Notes under the pieces: generated by a model | Database searches by the model: none | What the model saw: only the letters and a program-made list of their open reading frames with translations | What the model was told of the DNA's origin: nothing | Shown here: positions 55,591 to 64,000 of the stretch, piece after piece | Position numbering within the stretch: position 1 is the stretch's first letter | Layout: the number at the start of each line of letters is the position of its first letter | DNA from: Bacteroidaceae bacterium | GTDB lineage: Bacteria > Bacteroidota > Bacteroidia > Bacteroidales > Bacteroidaceae | Assembly: GCA_017542145.1 (NCBI GenBank) | Contig: JAFXXQ010000008.1 | Location: 1-64,000, forward strand | DNA length: 64,000 nucleotides | Reading direction: 5' to 3' | Made by a program: the position numbers and the translations under genes

Positions 55591-57494
55591 AGCGATGTTC
55601 ACATACAAAATGGCTCGTCGCATTGCTGACGCTGGCAATGCCGACTCTTGTATTGGCTCAAGGAACGCCAGCCTCCGAAACAGGGAAGAAACGGGAATAC
55701 GTTTATCTCCTTCATGCCAACGAAACTCGTTACAACCAGCGTATCAATGCCGATGCACAAATCTTAATTGGCAATGTGGCCTTCCGCCACGATAGCCTCT
55801 ACATGTACTGCGACAGCGCTTTGTTCTTCGAAGGTAGCAATTCGCTAAAAGCCTACGGAAGAGTACACATGGCCCAAGGCGACACCTTGTTTCTCGATGG
55901 AGAACAACTCTATTACGACGGAGACGCTATGTTAGCAGAAATCCGCTACAACGTCCGCATGAAGGACCCCCGCATGGTGCTCACCACAGACAGTCTGAAC
56001 TACGACCGCACACTAAATCTAGGTTATTACTTCGAGGGCGGCACACTAAAGGATTCCGTCAATACGCTCGTCTCTGACTGGGGGGAATACGACACGAAGA
56101 CCAAGGACGCCATCTTCAACTACAACGTCACCTTAAAGAACGACAACTTTGTTCTGACTTCCGATACACTTGGTTATAACACCAACACCCGCATCGCCGT
56201 CATCACCGGTCCCTCGGAAATCGACAATGGCAACAACCACATTACGTCCACCCTCGGTTACTATTATACAAATGAAGATCAGGCACAGCTGATGGAGCGT
56301 TCCGTCCTTTTTAATGACAACTACCGTATGGTGGGCGACAGTTTGTTCTACGACCGTGCCGGTGGTTACGGTGAAGCCTTCCGTAACGTCATCATGGACA
56401 ACTTCAAAGACCAATGCCGCCTCACGGGAGAATATGCTTATTACAACGAGGTCGCAGATTCAGCCTATGCCACGGGAAAAGCCATTGCTATTGATTACTC
56501 GCAGGGTGACAGCCTCTTCATTCACGCTGATACCCTTGCCCTTACTACGCACCTCATTCCTCCTCCCCCAGAGGAAATAGATAAAGATAAGGTGAAAAAA
56601 AAACCGCCCCTCCACTCGTCCCGTTCTTCTTCCGAGCCACCTCTATTACTACCGGACAGTTTGGTAATCCCACAAGCTCCAGACTCTCTGATAACGGCTG
56701 ATTCCCTTTCTCTCCTCCCCCACGAAAATGACGTCGCGCATCTTATCCATGACTCCATCGCATTACCGCAAGACACTACTTTAGTAACTACTTCAACACT
56801 TTCCCTCCCACAAGATACGGTGCCCCCCGAACCCGCCGACTCTACCTATCGCATCATCAAAGGATACCACAAGGTCAGGATGTATCGCAGCGATATACAA
56901 GCTGTTTGCGATTCTCTTGTTTTCAATACGCTTGACTCCTGTATCACCATGTTTTACGACCCTATTATCTGGAACGGAGGACAACAAGTGCTGGGCGAAA
57001 AAATACTGATTTACTTGAACGACAGCACCATTGACTGGGCGCACATTCAGGAACAAGCTCTTGTCGTTGAACAACTTGACTCCATTCATTTTAACCAAAT
57101 AAGTGGACGCGAGATAAAAGCCTACTTTAAGGATGGCGAAATCGACCACACAGATGTCATAGGCAACGTCCTTGTAGTCTATTATTATCAAGAAGAAGAT
57201 GGGAAAGAGCTTGTAGGCTTGAACACTACCGAAGCAAGCAATCTGACTGCTTATATGGTGGATCGCCAGATGGAGAAACTGCTCATCACCAAGAAATCAA
57301 ATGGGGTTTTCTACCCTATTCTGCAGATTCCCCCAGACAAGATGAAGTTGCCGACGTTTGGATGGTTTAACAAGTTACGCCCATTGAGTCCCTATGACAT
57401 CCTCATATGGAGAGGAAAGAATTCAGAAGATAAATTAAAGAAAACCAGTCGCAGCCCCGTCCCGCTGCCATCATTAAAAGGATTACAGCCATGA
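55587..57494 (+). CDS. OstA/LptA-like outer-membrane biogenesis protein
   Basis: This 635-residue exported protein has repeated OstA-like segments: INADAQILIGNVAFRHDSLYMYCDSALFFEGSNSLKAYGRVHMAQGDTLF and several more to about residue 310, then about 415-520. It probably belongs to lipopolysaccharide transport. The start is a TTG at 55587 (TTGA overlap with the surA stop), because the signal peptide KRCSHTKWLVALLTLAMPTLVLAQ is in this frame and no ATG precedes it. A low-complexity insert rich in Pro, Ser and Leu (about 330-410) splits the OstA repeats and varies from the usual family form. Confidence 0.85.
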   Translation: MKRCSHTKWLVALLTLAMPTLVLAQGTPASETGKKREYVYLLHANETRYNQRINADAQILIGNVAFRHDSLYMYCDSALFFEGSNSLKAYGRVHMAQGDTLFLDGEQLYYDGDAMLAEIRYNVRMKDPRMVLTTDSLNYDRTLNLGYYFEGGTLKDSVNTLVSDWGEYDTKTKDAIFNYNVTLKNDNFVLTSDTLGYNTNTRIAVITGPSEIDNGNNHITSTLGYYYTNEDQAQLMERSVLFNDNYRMVGDSLFYDRAGGYGEAFRNVIMDNFKDQCRLTGEYAYYNEVADSAYATGKAIAIDYSQGDSLFIHADTLALTTHLIPPPPEEIDKDKVKKKPPLHSSRSSSEPPLLLPDSLVIPQAPDSLITADSLSLLPHENDVAHLIHDSIALPQDTTLVTTSTLSLPQDTVPPEPADSTYRIIKGYHKVRMYRSDIQAVCDSLVFNTLDSCITMFYDPIIWNGGQQVLGEKILIYLNDSTIDWAHIQEQALVVEQLDSIHFNQISGREIKAYFKDGEIDHTDVIGNVLVVYYYQEEDGKELVGLNTTEASNLTAYMVDRQMEKLLITKKSNGVFYPILQIPPDKMKLPTFGWFNKLRPLSPYDILIWRGKNSEDKLKKTSRSPVPLPSLKGLQP

Positions 57495-57784
57495 GTTTCT
57501 TTAAGCAAAGAGAACCCAGGAGGTTCCAACATAATTATATTTATTACGACGAGCGTAAGGAGAAACTCCGCAAGATTGAGGAAAAGGCCAAACGTGAATT
57601 GGGACTACTCCCCGAGAAGGAATTTACCCCTGAGGACATCCGAGGTAAATTTGTCGAACAGACCACACACCTCAAACGCTTCAAGGAAGGAAGAGAAGGA
57701 GGCAACGGCCGTCGCCTCTCCGCTTTTGGCATTTTTATGATTATCATCGGTTTACTGCTCATCTGGCGTTTCCTGCTTCAATAG
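57491..57784 (+). CDS. small membrane protein in the mutL operon
   Basis: These 97 residues have a charged N-terminal half (DERKEKLRKIEEKAKRELG) and a single C-terminal membrane helix (FGIFMIIIGLLLIWRFLL). The family is conserved between the OstA-like gene and mutL in Bacteroidales but has no assigned function. It overlaps the previous stop by four bases (ATGA) and ends 12 bases before mutL. Confidence 0.8.
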   Translation: MSFFKQREPRRFQHNYIYYDERKEKLRKIEEKAKRELGLLPEKEFTPEDIRGKFVEQTTHLKRFKEGREGGNGRRLSAFGIFMIIIGLLLIWRFLLQ

Positions 57785-57796
57785 TTTTTCGTATAT

Positions 57797-59587
57797 ATGA
57801 GTGACTTGATACATCTTCTTCCCGACTCCGTTGCCAACCAGATTGCAGCAGGTGAAGTCATCCAACGCCCAGCTTCGGTCGTAAAGGAACTGGTCGAGAA
57901 CTCCATTGATGCAGGGGCAAAGACCATCCACGTTCTTATCTCCGATGCAGGAAAGACGTGTATCCAGGTTATCGACGACGGCAAGGGTATGTCGGAAACA
58001 GATGCCCGAATGGCTTTTGAGCGGCATGCCACATCAAAAATCCAACAAGCCGCTGATCTTTTTGCATTAGGTACATTCGGCTTCCGAGGAGAGGCTCTTC
58101 CCTCCATAGCAGCTGTAGCCCAGATTGAGCTTCATACTCGCACAGAGGATGATGAACTCGGCACAGTCATCTTCTTGGAAGGGTCGAAGGTCGTCCGACA
58201 AGAGGTGGACACATGTGCAAAAGGATGTAACTTTTTAGTCAAGAACCTTTTCTTCAACGTCCCTGCACGGCGGAAGTTTCTGAAATCGGATCAGACAGAA
58301 CTTAGCAATATTATCACCGAAGTGGAGCGTGTTGCCCTCGCCAATAACGATGTAGCTTTTACCTTCCGCCATAATGGTACAGAAATTCTGAATCTGCCGC
58401 AAACAGGACAACGCCAGCGCATCATGCAGCTTTTCGGGAAGAAATCCAACCAAGAACTGCTTGGAATCCATGTGGAAACATCTATTGCCAACATATCTGG
58501 TTTTGTGGGTAATCCCGAGAGTGCACGCAAGAAGGGGAGTCACCAGTTCTTCTTTGTCAACGGACGTTTCATGCGGCATCCATATTTCCATAAGGCCGTT
58601 TTGGAAGCTTTCTCAAAGCTCATACCTGAAAATGAGCAGATCTCCTATTTCATATACATCGATGTTGACCCTTCAAGGATAGATGTCAACATTCATCCCA
58701 CGAAGACTGAAATCAAATTCGAAGACGAACACGCCATCTGGCAAATCCTTGTAGCCTCTATCCGTGAAGTGCTAGGGCGTTCCCATGCTGTCCCTTCCAT
58801 TGACTTTGACACAACGGACAAACCCGACATTCCCGTCATGCCTAGAGAAAGGAACTTTACTCCGCCTCAACCCGAAACCCACCCTGACTATAACCCCTTC
58901 AAGACACACCGCGAACTTCCAGAACGAAAAGCCCCTATTGACTGGGAAAAACTATACGATGCTATCCCTTCCGCCCCAAACGAACAAGCAACAATTTTCA
59001 AGAACGAAGCGGAGAGTCAGAATTCAACCTATGATTGCATACAATTTAACGGACAATATATAGTTACTTCAGTTGGGACAGGATTAATGATTATTGAACA
59101 GCACAGAGCCCACGTCCGCATCCTGCACGACAAGTATTTACGACAGCTACAAGATAAGCATGGCGTGTCCCAAGGAATGCTATTCCCCGAAATGATTCAG
59201 GTTTCTCCGTCAGATGCCATTCAGATGGATTTACTGCTTAGCGACTTTTCCAGTTTGGGATTCGATATTAGCAACATGGGAGGCGGCAGCTTCTCCATCC
59301 AAGGCCTCCCGCCGGGAATAGAAGGACTCGACCCTTGCAAGCTGGTTGCTGAAATGCTCTCATCAGCATTAGAAAAGAAAGATAGTGTCCAATCAGATGT
59401 TTGGGGCAATATGGCTCTGACTATGGCCCGAACAGCTGCCATTGTCGTGGGGCAGGTCCTCTCCAATGAGGAAATGAACGCTGTCGTTTCTGAGCTTTTG
59501 GCATGCCCTATGCCTAATTACACCCCCGATGGTAAAAAAATCATTTCGATTATCGACGAACAAGATTTTTCAAAGATGTTTTCATAG
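57797..59587 (+). CDS. mutL: DNA mismatch repair protein MutL
   Basis: This 596-residue ATPase couples mismatch recognition to strand incision. GHKL motifs are intact: [27 protein letters not shown] (about 14-40), DDGKGM (about 59), RHATSKI and [14 protein letters not shown] (about 92-105). In the C-terminal domain the nuclease motif DQHAxxExxxxE is replaced by [13 protein letters not shown] (434 on), and the later CPHGRP-type metal box is [12 protein letters not shown]. Endonuclease activity is therefore doubtful; this may be a lineage-wide variant. It is the last gene of the operon. Confidence 0.95.
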   Translation: MSDLIHLLPDSVANQIAAGEVIQRPASVVKELVENSIDAGAKTIHVLISDAGKTCIQVIDDGKGMSETDARMAFERHATSKIQQAADLFALGTFGFRGEALPSIAAVAQIELHTRTEDDELGTVIFLEGSKVVRQEVDTCAKGCNFLVKNLFFNVPARRKFLKSDQTELSNIITEVERVALANNDVAFTFRHNGTEILNLPQTGQRQRIMQLFGKKSNQELLGIHVETSIANISGFVGNPESARKKGSHQFFFVNGRFMRHPYFHKAVLEAFSKLIPENEQISYFIYIDVDPSRIDVNIHPTKTEIKFEDEHAIWQILVASIREVLGRSHAVPSIDFDTTDKPDIPVMPRERNFTPPQPETHPDYNPFKTHRELPERKAPIDWEKLYDAIPSAPNEQATIFKNEAESQNSTYDCIQFNGQYIVTSVGTGLMIIEQHRAHVRILHDKYLRQLQDKHGVSQGMLFPEMIQVSPSDAIQMDLLLSDFSSLGFDISNMGGGSFSIQGLPPGIEGLDPCKLVAEMLSSALEKKDSVQSDVWGNMALTMARTAAIVVGQVLSNEEMNAVVSELLACPMPNYTPDGKKIISIIDEQDFSKMFS

Positions 59588-59725
59588 TTTTTCCATGCAG
59601 TTTTCGAACTTCACAAATTACCATAAAAAGCGCTTTTTCCCCTCCGCTATTGAGAAAAATGCACTTTTTAACGTCATTTTAATATATTTTAACAATGCTA
59701 TGTTTCCGCGAAAGAAAAAAACAAC

Positions 59726-59733
59726 TAATTTTG
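59726..59733 (+). promoter_or_regulatory. -7 box upstream of the coiled-coil lipoprotein gene
   Basis: TAATTTTG fits TAnnTTTG and lies 95 bases before the ATG at 59828, implying a leader of about 85 bases. Confidence 0.5.
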
Positions 59734-59827
59734 CACCGATTTGTGAGAGAGTGTATTTTAAGTTCAAAACGTAAATTAAATAAAATTTTATAAATAACTT
59801 AAGTTTCATCATTAAAATCATTTAAAA

Positions 59828-62368
59828 ATGAGAAAGAAAATCATTAATGGATTGCTTTTGGCAGTAGCATTTGTTGCCATGAGCGCATTAGTATCCTGCA
59901 AGGATTACGAATCTGACTACCTTGCTGAACTGCAAGGCCAGATTGACGATCAGAATTATCTTCTGAGCACATTGAAAGCTCAGCAGATTGCAACCTTACA
60001 AGCCCAAGTGAAAGACTTGCAAGACCAGCTGGACAAATTAAGGAACAAAACTACAGCAAGAGAAGACAGCCTTGCTGGAGTCACCGCAAACATTGAAAAG
60101 TTATTAGCCAAGATTAAGAGTTGCGAGTGCAAACCTGTAGATCTTCAAGGCATTCGCGATTCTCTCGCAAATCTCGAGAAGACAAAGGCTAATTTGATAG
60201 ACATGATAGCAGCTGACAATCTGTTGTGGCAGGCTGTTAAGCAACTTCAGGCAAGAGATTCCATCCTTACCGACAGCATGGGCATTGTCAACCAGCAAGC
60301 TCTTGCTGCCACAGCCTTGGCTTCACAGGCCATGGAGCTGTTAAAAGGAAAGGCAGACACCGCAACGGTTAATGCCATCGCCGTAACGGTTGATTCTCTC
60401 CGTGGTGCTGTCATTGATCTCGACAAAAGACTGACAAAAGTCCAGCAGGATGCCGCCGATGCTTTAGCCATGGCTGAACGTGACTCTGTCCGTCTTGATG
60501 TTGCTGAAAAGGGATTAGAAGGAGCTATTGCTCGTCTTGACAAACTCGAGCCCGCATTTGAACAAGCTCAAGAGGACATCGCACAGGCTCAGAAAGACAT
60601 TGAGCAGAACGCAAAAGACCTTGCAGATGCCAAGAAGAAGTATGACAATGCCCTCAAGGTTATCAACGAAGCTCTTGCCAGCCTTCAGGAACAAATCAAC
60701 AACCTCGCCAGCAAAGAGGGCCTGACACTGAAAGAGGTTCAGGAATACCTGACCCCCATTGTCAATGGCCTTGAAAGCAAGATTAAAGCTGTTCAGGATG
60801 AACTAGATGCATTGAAGATACAGTTCAACAAGGCTATTGATGCTTTGGTAAATAAAATCACCAGCATTGAGCTTCAGGGAGCAGAAAGCCCTGTTATTGG
60901 TTACTTCGCTCTTCCCTTCGGCGTCAAGTCTAATATCCTTGCTGCTTATTATGGCGAACCTGCAGCTAATGGCGGCACGGGAGATGTTTACTTCCCCTCT
61001 GACAGAAGCGCAAGCTATGTGTTCAGCAATCAGGTTATCTCCGACAAGGCCTTTACAGTTCTTGGTGGAAAAAATAACATTGTTACCAAGAATACTTATG
61101 GCAAATACATCATGGATGAAAGCGAAGGCAATGCCGGTACTCTTTATCTGACGATTAACCCCGCTGATGTTGACTTCTCTGGTATCACCCCGAAGCTCGT
61201 AAATAGCCGCGATGTAGAATCAGGCATCACTTTGAGCCCAATTGCTCCGAGCAGCAAATTGCTTGATTTCGGCTGGAATAAAAGAGCACCACGCGTACAA
61301 AACGGTTTCTATGAGGCCAAGGCCACTCTCGATCCTGCTAAGGTCGAAGATGTTAAGCCAAACTTTGATGTCAACGATTTGAAACCGCTTGCAAAGCAGA
61401 TTCTCAATGAAAAGGAAATCGACCTCACGAACATCTATTACACCGTTCAAGGTAAGTTGGAGAATGTTCTCGTCTGCAATGGCGTAAAGGTTGAGTGGGA
61501 AGACACTCTTGGCACACATAGTGTCTACTCTACCTACGACATCGCAGCCACGGCGATTCCCGCCCTTTCTTTCAACTTCCTTGCTGAAAAAGAAGGACCG
61601 TCAATCACCCCGCTTGGTGCACTGGACATTGATGTCAAAATGAATCTCTCGTACTCATCCACGGGTACTATTGATTACGAATTAGGTGATATCTACATTG
61701 AGGTTGACGGTAAGAAGTACAACGTTCAGGGTCTTGATGGCCTTAATGGTCTTATTGCCCAATTGAACGACGAACACGCAGACCTTAGTGGTGACATCAA
61801 CAAACTCGTTGATCAAATTAAAGATCAAGTGAACGAGAATGTGGAAGACGCTGAAGATAAGATCAAAAACAATAAGGTCGTCAGCAAAGTTAGCCAATAT
61901 CTTAAGACTATTAACTTCTTCCTCCAGAAGCCTAACAACCTCCTGCAGCCGTTCTTGGCATATGAAAGCGAAGGCGCTTATCACCACATGAGTATGTCTC
62001 CTGCCATTCCTACAGAGTTCAAGACTGGAACAGGAAATGCCATCCAGCTTATCCCCACTTCCTATACAGCAGAAGTACTTGCTCCTGCATTCCAGAAGTT
62101 TATTGCCGTCACTAACGTTATTGCTCCTGACTTCAGCGTCAGCGCTCAAAGTAATGACGGTTCAGACATTTGCAAGACTTGCCAAGACCTTGCCGACTAT
62201 GCTAACAACCCGGGTAACTTCATGAATACGGTTATTCCTGGCAAGCAGACAGGTATTGTATTCGCTCCAGATACTTCAAAGAAAGGCTACATCTACGAGA
62301 TTACCTATGCCGCTGTTGACTACAATGGCTTCAATGTTGCCAGAAAGTTCTATGTTCGCGTTAAATAA
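59828..62368 (+). CDS. coiled-coil surface lipoprotein
   Basis: This 846-residue lipoprotein has its lipobox SALVSC at Cys24. Residues about 30-345 are almost continuous heptad coiled coil rich in Ala, Gln, Lys and Asp (DLQDQLDKL, AQEDIAQAQKDIEQNAKDLADAKKKYD). Residues about 350-846 form a beta-rich domain with a further amphipathic stretch near 650-690. I do not recognise a named family; Bacteroidetes have many such stalk-and-head lipoproteins. The OmpA-family gene follows 58 bases later, which suggests a shared surface-structure role. Confidence 0.8.
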   Translation: MRKKIINGLLLAVAFVAMSALVSCKDYESDYLAELQGQIDDQNYLLSTLKAQQIATLQAQVKDLQDQLDKLRNKTTAREDSLAGVTANIEKLLAKIKSCECKPVDLQGIRDSLANLEKTKANLIDMIAADNLLWQAVKQLQARDSILTDSMGIVNQQALAATALASQAMELLKGKADTATVNAIAVTVDSLRGAVIDLDKRLTKVQQDAADALAMAERDSVRLDVAEKGLEGAIARLDKLEPAFEQAQEDIAQAQKDIEQNAKDLADAKKKYDNALKVINEALASLQEQINNLASKEGLTLKEVQEYLTPIVNGLESKIKAVQDELDALKIQFNKAIDALVNKITSIELQGAESPVIGYFALPFGVKSNILAAYYGEPAANGGTGDVYFPSDRSASYVFSNQVISDKAFTVLGGKNNIVTKNTYGKYIMDESEGNAGTLYLTINPADVDFSGITPKLVNSRDVESGITLSPIAPSSKLLDFGWNKRAPRVQNGFYEAKATLDPAKVEDVKPNFDVNDLKPLAKQILNEKEIDLTNIYYTVQGKLENVLVCNGVKVEWEDTLGTHSVYSTYDIAATAIPALSFNFLAEKEGPSITPLGALDIDVKMNLSYSSTGTIDYELGDIYIEVDGKKYNVQGLDGLNGLIAQLNDEHADLSGDINKLVDQIKDQVNENVEDAEDKIKNNKVVSKVSQYLKTINFFLQKPNNLLQPFLAYESEGAYHHMSMSPAIPTEFKTGTGNAIQLIPTSYTAEVLAPAFQKFIAVTNVIAPDFSVSAQSNDGSDICKTCQDLADYANNPGNFMNTVIPGKQTGIVFAPDTSKKGYIYEITYAAVDYNGFNVARKFYVRVK

Positions 62369-62426
62369 TGACAAACCTTCAGACAGCATTAACGGATTAT
62401 CAACATTTAAATAAATAATAAGGATT

Positions 62427-63548
62427 ATGAAACTCAAAAAAGCTATATTGTACAGCATGATGCTGCTGGGTGCCGTCTCCGTATCCGCTCAGGAAATCGC
62501 TTATGATTTCGCACCGCATTGGTATCTCCAAGGTCAGTTCGGTGGCCAGCACACTCTTGGTGAGGTCAGCTTCGGTGAACTCAACTCTCTTAACGCTCAG
62601 CTGGGTCTCGGCTATCAGTTCACTCCCGTTTTCGGCACTCGCCTTTCCGTCAACGGATGGCAGAGCAAAGGTGGTTCTATTATCAACAACAAGAAAGAGG
62701 TTTGGAAGTGGAACTATGTTGCTCCCGCTCTTGACTTGACTTTTAACCTCAGCAACTTGTTCGGTGGCTACAAGTATGACCGCCTCTGCTCCTTCGGAGT
62801 CTTCGCAGGTCTGGGTGCAAACGTTGGCTTCAAGAATGATGAAGCTGCTAATGCCAAGACGAATCTTACTGCAGCAACGATTAAACAAACAGGTGCAACC
62901 GCAACCTATGATCCCCTTGCTTACCTCTGGAATGGCACGAAGACACGTCTCGTTGGCCGCTTCGGTGGAACTGTGGACTTCCGTCTTAGCGATGCTGTCA
63001 GCCTCGGCATTGAGCTTGCAGCAAATACGCTGAATGACCACTATAACTCCAAGCGAGCTGGCAATGCTGACTGGTATTTCAACGCTCTTGCTGGCGTCAA
63101 GATTAACCTTGGTGGCACCTATACGACTCGCGTCATTGCAGTTCCTGTTCCTGTGACCAATGCAGAAGAGAAGGTTGTTGAAAAGATTGTTGAGAAGCCC
63201 GTCGAGGTCGTCAAGGTCGTTCGCGAACCGATTCGCCGCGACATCTTCTTCAAGATCAACAGCACAGTTATCTCTGAGGTTGAAGGTGTAAAGGTTCAGG
63301 ATGTTGCTGACTACCTGAAGAAGTATCCCGAAGCAAAGGTTTCTCTTGCTGGTTATGCTGATGCCGGTACAGGTAACAACAAGATCAACGATCGTCTGGC
63401 TGCTCAGCGTGCTGAGAAGGTCATGAACGTACTCGTTCAGAAGTATGGCATCTCCGTTGACCGCATCTCTTATGAGAGCCACGGATCACGCGTCCAGCCG
63501 TTCCAGGAGAACGACAAGAACCGTGTTACCATCTGTATTGCTGAGTAA
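62427..63548 (+). CDS. OmpA-family outer-membrane protein
   Basis: This 373-residue protein has a cleaved signal (SMMLLGAVSVSAQ), an eight-strand-like beta-barrel region (about 22-225: WYLQGQFGGQHTLGEVSFGELN...LGLGYQFTPVFGTRLSVNGW), a VEKIVEKPVEVVKVV hinge (about 245-260) and a C-terminal OmpA peptidoglycan-binding domain (about 268-373: FFKINSTVISEVEGVKVQDVADYLKKYPEAKVSLAGYAD). It links outer membrane and cell wall. A terminator hairpin follows. Confidence 0.93.
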   Translation: MKLKKAILYSMMLLGAVSVSAQEIAYDFAPHWYLQGQFGGQHTLGEVSFGELNSLNAQLGLGYQFTPVFGTRLSVNGWQSKGGSIINNKKEVWKWNYVAPALDLTFNLSNLFGGYKYDRLCSFGVFAGLGANVGFKNDEAANAKTNLTAATIKQTGATATYDPLAYLWNGTKTRLVGRFGGTVDFRLSDAVSLGIELAANTLNDHYNSKRAGNADWYFNALAGVKINLGGTYTTRVIAVPVPVTNAEEKVVEKIVEKPVEVVKVVREPIRRDIFFKINSTVISEVEGVKVQDVADYLKKYPEAKVSLAGYADAGTGNNKINDRLAAQRAEKVMNVLVQKYGISVDRISYESHGSRVQPFQENDKNRVTICIAE

Positions 63549-63582
63549 TTCTTATCTAATAGATAAGTCCTAATCATCAACC

Positions 63583-63634
63583 ATTCTGCCCTATTTCCTT
63601 CTATTACTTAGGTAGGGAATAGGGCAGAATTTTT
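63583..63634 (+). terminator. terminator after the OmpA-family gene
   Basis: ATTCTGCCCTATTTCC (63583-63598) pairs with GGGAATAGGGCAGAAT (63615-63630), followed by TTTT. A smaller stem, CTTATCT/AGATAAG, lies at 63551-63567. Confidence 0.85.
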
Positions 63635-63645
63635 AATGAAACTTC

Positions 63646-64000
63646 ATGAGGAAAACTTTACTATTCACCTTACTACTAACGTTTACAATTGCAAGCCATG
63701 CCCAACTGAATGGAGATGGTTTCTACAGGGTACAAAATGTTACCACAGGTAGATATGTACGAATTACAGACAATCGGGGGAGCCTTAACTTTCAGGCAGC
63801 TACTGCCGATTTAGGTGCAATTCGTACTGTAAGAGATTTTAATAATGTAGTTTCAGATCCAGGTACTGTCATTTACATTAAAAAGGTTGGAGTCGGTACC
63901 GACAATACGCCTCGCTATGATTTAAAAGCCCAAGGGACAGGTGTCTATGAAATCATCGGGCACTATGGCCAGATCAAAGAAACGCGCAAGGGTGGTACTT
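63646..64000 (+). CDS. exported protein with ricin-type or similar repeat domain (partial, runs off the window)
   Basis: From the ATG at 63646 the frame is open to the end of the window (118 codons). It starts with a signal peptide (MRKTLLFTLLLTFTIASHAQ) and continues LNGDGFYRVQNVTTGRYVRITDNRG. The phrase FYRVQN-TTGRYV is typical of the N-terminus of Bacteroidetes exported proteins with a beta-trefoil-like domain. The upstream ATG at 63636 is in another frame and encodes no signal peptide. The C-terminus is outside the window, so family and size are unknown. Confidence 0.7.
   Translation, partial: MRKTLLFTLLLTFTIASHAQLNGDGFYRVQNVTTGRYVRITDNRGSLNFQAATADLGAIRTVRDFNNVVSDPGTVIYIKKVGVGTDNTPRYDLKAQGTGVYEIIGHYGQIKETRKGGT

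Overview
The window reads as a chromosomal segment of a Bacteroidales bacterium, most likely Prevotellaceae. The grounds are: Bacteroidetes-type promoters (TAnnTTTG at -7 with TTG about 20 bases upstream) in front of many genes, large exported proteins with type IX secretion-like C-terminal tails, a Bacteroides-type serine palmitoyltransferase, many lipoproteins, a TPR/membrane/HTH regulator next to a TonB-receptor-like barrel, and the conserved order of three PPIases, OstA-like protein, small membrane protein and mutL. No transposase, phage gene or CRISPR array was found. Genus-level placement is inference.

Layout. 1-3 kb: arginine biosynthesis (argE-like M20 deacylase, argH) with a four-helix-bundle gene wedged between them inside inverted repeat arms. 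3-6 kb (minus): LolD-like ABC ATPase, a wrecked tcdA-like gene and a CPA2 antiporter with universal-stress domains. 6.6-12.7 kb: GH29 fucosidase, lipoprotein regulator and TonB-receptor-like barrel. 12.9-15.7 kb: asd and pruA. 15.7-27.3 kb: a CotH lipoprotein, a tandem-duplicated zincin lipoprotein, a fused FAD/iron-sulfur dehydrogenase, an Xaa-Pro peptidase, and a glycyl-radical enzyme with its activase that match trans-4-hydroxyproline dehydratase (HypD/HypE). With pruA this outlines a route from hydroxyproline peptides to pyrroline-5-carboxylate and glutamate. 27.6-32.3 kb (minus): a 1501-residue exported protein followed by a 50-residue peptide gene. 33.1-37.9 kb: tRNA-Val(TAC), trpS, a trmN6-like gene split by a repeat insertion, and a GH51 arabinofuranosidase. 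38-41.4 kb: a small lipoprotein, spt and a POT peptide transporter. 41.8-51.4 kb: a giant LamG-containing exported protein (about 3200 residues) with one frameshift near its N-terminus. 51.9-59.6 kb: the envelope/mutL operon. 59.8-64 kb: a coiled-coil lipoprotein, an OmpA-family porin and the start of another exported protein.

The most unusual content lies in and around the gaps. Several families of short-word repeat hairpins occur (7- or 8-base words in the arms, inverted around a loop). One family (A) sits directly before start codons with constant orientation, carries the four-helix-bundle gene in one copy, and in two copies supplies the whole lipoprotein signal peptide of unrelated proteins. 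A second family (B, word GTCAACAR) lies in frame at two domain junctions of the fused dehydrogenase and splits the trmN6-like gene. Separately, several gaps carry arrays of unrelated sequence that share an exact 21-base period. All calls come from reading the sequence; no database search was possible.
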